Positions 15,664-17,340 of a stretch of DNA of 17,340 nucleotides are shown in pieces; the stretch's first letter is position 1, and every line of letters starts with the position of its first letter. A program made the position numbers and the translations under genes. The DNA comes from Acidobacteriota bacterium. Lineage in GTDB: Bacteria > Acidobacteriota > Blastocatellia > RBC074. A model generated the notes under the pieces. The model saw only the letters and a program-made list of their open reading frames with translations, searched no databases and was not told the DNA's origin. The stretch covers positions 1 through 17,340 of the forward strand of contig JADJLO010000039.1 in the NCBI GenBank assembly GCA_016710075.1, in the 5' to 3' direction.

Positions 15664-16786
15664 TCACACGGGCTTCTGGCCCATCCCCCGAAGCACGTGC
15701 CCCCGCGCTTTTGAATGTTAACTGGCGGCATTATGATCACGATGCGCAACAAAACCGCAGTTGATGCAACGGTGCTCTCTTAGCGCAAGAGACTTGCGCA
15801 CGCGACTGCCGCACTGGGAGCAGTCTTGCGACGTATATGGGGCCAGGTTCACCAGAATCCTTCACGGCCAGCATTCGCAGCTTCGTTTGTGAGGATCCTG
15901 GAGAATTGGTTCCAGCCCGCGTCACTGATGCTTTTGGCGAGATGGTGATTCTTGACCATCCCGCACACGTTCAAATCTTCGATGGTGATGTGATCGTAAC
16001 GTCGAATCACATCAAGCGCCGTCTTGTGATGAAAGTCGGCACGCTGCCTTTTGATATGCAGGTGCTTCCTCGCCAGAATATTGATTGCCTTCCGGCGCCG
16101 GTTGCTGCGCTTGTTCTTTCGGCGCGCAACGGTGCGCTGTGCTCTCTTGAGTTGACTTTCGGCGGCGCGGTAATGTTTCGGTTTTCAACTCGCTCGCCAT
16201 TGGACACGGCGGCAAAGCACTCTATCCCGAGGTCTATCCCCGCCGCCTTCCCGGTCTTCGGGATGAAGCGGGACTGATTGCATTCAACGGCAAACACGAC
16301 ATACCAGCCATCGGCTTCTCGTTTGATTGTGCAGGTTTTGATCGTGCCTTCAATCGGACGGGATAGACGGACCGGCAAACCGATCTTGCTCAGGTGCAGT
16401 TTGTCGCCTTCGAGGCGGAAACCGCTCTGAGGATAGACAAACGAATCAAAGAACGCCTTGCCCTTGAATCTTGGGTAGCCCGGTTTTTTGACCTGCCTTG
16501 ACGCGGCGAAAGAAGTTGTCGAACGCCTTCTGAGAGCGGCGCAGAACGTCTTGAAGCACCTGACTGTGGACGGCGGCAACGTCCTGGCGGATGGCTTTGA
16601 TGCCGGGAAGCTGCGCCGATTGGGAATTGTAGTTGAGCGAGACGTGATTGATTTGATAGGCGTCCCGGCGCTCTTGAAGGCTGGCGTTACTTAGAGTTCA
16701 CGGTATGTATCGAGCGTGAAAACGCAGGCATGCTCAAAGGCGGGATTGGTTTTTAACTTGAACTTGTATGCTTTCACTCCCGGCAT
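15664..16786 (-). pseudogene. tnpB: TnpB RNA-guided nuclease of IS605 element, frameshifted
   Basis: TnpB is the RNA-guided DNA nuclease ancestor of Cas12. From ATG 16784-16786 the N-terminus reads KAYKFKLKTNPAFEHAC, then TLDTYREL and (other frame) YNASLQERRDAY. The central block KKPGYPRFKGKAFFDSFVYP (about 16490-16430) is family-typical. RuvC-I is GIDLGIECFAAVSNG, with its Asp, near 16230. RuvC-II is YDHITIEDLNV, with its Glu, near 15990, followed by VKNHHLAKSISDAGW. The zinc ribbon is SQDCSQCG then HRCINCG, with the final RuvC-III Asp in HRDHNAAS near 15735. A TAA at 15718-15720 follows; the frame then continues with HSKARGHVLRGMGQKPV to TGA at 15664-15666, which could be the older end. At least four indels are present, but all catalytic and zinc ligands are intact. 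Confidence 0.88.
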
Positions 16787-16801
16787 TATACTTAGTTCAT
16801 T

Positions 16802-17210
16802 ATGGCAAAACAATCTCTTTCGACCCTCAATCACTGCGCTTACTCGCTTCAGTATTGCTTGGTTCTCGTCACCAAATACCGCCGCAAAGGTAATAAGTCG
16901 GCGATGATGAGGCGGTTTGCGCGAGATATTTGAAGACACGCTTGGCAATGGAGTGCGGCTTGATCGAATTCAACGGCGAACAGGATCACGTTCACTTGTT
17001 GTTTGCGGCAACGCCGGTCATCGAACTGAGCAAGCTGGTCAACAACCTCAAGACGGTTTCCTCCAGGCTGATCCGCAGGGATTTCAGCGTGGAGATTCGG
17101 AAGACATATTGGGAGCCTGTTTTCTGGCATCGCTCTTACTGTGCCTGACCTCTGGCGGCGCTCCGTTGGAGGTCATCAAGCGTTACATTGAAAATCAAGG
17201 TAAAAAGACG
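16802..17210 (+). pseudogene. tnpA: IS200/IS605-type Y1 transposase TnpA, frameshifted
   Basis: TnpA cuts and joins single-stranded IS ends through a tyrosine. ATG 16802 opens KQSLSTLNHCAYSLQYCLVL, then VTKYRRK. After a frame change come MECGLIEFNGEQDHVHLLFA, with the HUH pair (His codons at 16987 and 16993), and LVNNLKTVSSRLIR. WEPVFWHRSYC (17108-17143) is followed by a second frame change, then SGGAPLEVIKRYIENQ with the catalytic Tyr at 17184-17186. Two indel sites (about 16890-16930 and near 17145) break an otherwise normal-length protein of about 140 residues. The 3' limit is uncertain because the last frame stays open. The gene is divergent from tnpB. Confidence 0.88.
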
Positions 17211-17213
17211 ATC

Positions 17214-17233
17214 CATCGGGCTAAGTCCCGATG
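17214..17233 (+). other. Hairpin beyond the end of tnpA
   Basis: The stem catcggg (17214-17220) pairs perfectly with cccgatg (17227-17233) around ctaagt. It could be the left-end subterminal hairpin recognised by TnpA or an attenuator of tnpA. No T-run follows, so a terminator is less likely. Confidence 0.45.
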
Positions 17234-17340
17234 CGAAAATTCATCACCACCCGGGCCGCCCAGATGGAGGCTATGGATGGAGTATCTTTCGCAAAGAGAG
17301 ATAAACATAAACCCGGACTTTATTGCTGAAATAATCCCTT

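Larger units (their letters stand above)
15590..17340. mobile_element. IS200/IS605-family element with divergent tnpB and tnpA (right boundary not seen)
   Basis: A Y1 HUH transposase gene (+) and a TnpB gene (-) diverge from a 15-base gap at 16787-16801, the classic IS605 arrangement. The hairpin at 15618-15651, beyond the 3' end of tnpB, fits the right end. The hairpin at 17214-17233, beyond the tnpA tyrosine, could belong to the left end. IS605 elements move as single strands and leave no target duplication, so exact borders cannot be read from direct repeats. 15590 is an estimate and the other end may lie past the window. The stretch 17234-17340 has no recognisable gene. Confidence 0.8.

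Overview
The window looks like a piece of chromosome from a diderm (Gram-negative type) bacterium of roughly even GC. Periplasm-directed proteins (a Slt-type lytic transglycosylase with TPR repeats and a tetraheme c-type cytochrome) and a GatCAB-type tRNA amidotransferase locus fit Acidobacteriota or a neighbouring, largely uncultivated phylum. That assignment is a guess from gene content, not a measurement. Many short repeat families (REP-like palindromes, a MITE-like inverted repeat, TTTAAAG-type arrays) lie between the genes.

Layout. 1-3739 (+) carries a signalling cluster: a histidine kinase, a STAS-domain anti-anti-sigma-like protein and an FHA-GAF-PP2C (RsbU/SpoIIE-type) phosphatase. 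All are recognisable by motif but broken by several apparent single-base indels. A 0.6 kb non-coding stretch (1088-1696) holds a large nested palindromic element and an inverted pair of REP-like sequences. 3768-4344 (-) is a frameshifted RAYT (REP-associated tyrosine transposase), followed on its 5' side by an inverted pair of REP-like hairpins (4412-4538). 4569-5965 (-) is a frameshifted CCA-adding/poly(A)-polymerase-type nucleotidyltransferase with an HD domain. 6043-6324 (+) is a small hydrophobic protein.

6370-8781 (-) is a DUF721 (DciA-like)-gatC-gatA operon. A perfect 31-bp inverted repeat sits between gatC and gatA, and gatA is interrupted by one in-frame UAG at codon 249. 9036-10598 (-) is a secreted protein that joins a degenerate metallophosphatase-like domain to a four-heme cytochrome c554-like tail. 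It is divergent from the 784-residue lytic transglycosylase (10685-13039, +). 13085-14808 (-) is a phosphate-uptake pair: a DUF47/PhoU-like protein, then a PiT permease.

15032-15385 (+) is the most striking small unit. A textbook sigma-54 -24/-12 promoter, with short direct repeats just upstream, drives a small hydrophobic protein that is a gap-free homologue (21 of 58 positions identical by hand count) of the small protein at 6043-6324. I do not recognise the family. From about 15590 to the window end lies an IS200/IS605-type element with divergent tnpB (-) and tnpA (+), both frameshifted, beside another copy of the repeat found in the gat operon.

Quality note: frameshifts are concentrated in 1-5965 and 15664-17210, while 8025-15385 reads cleanly. 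Catalytic motifs survive across the frameshifts, so either recent decay or sequence error is possible. I cannot separate the two from the sequence alone.
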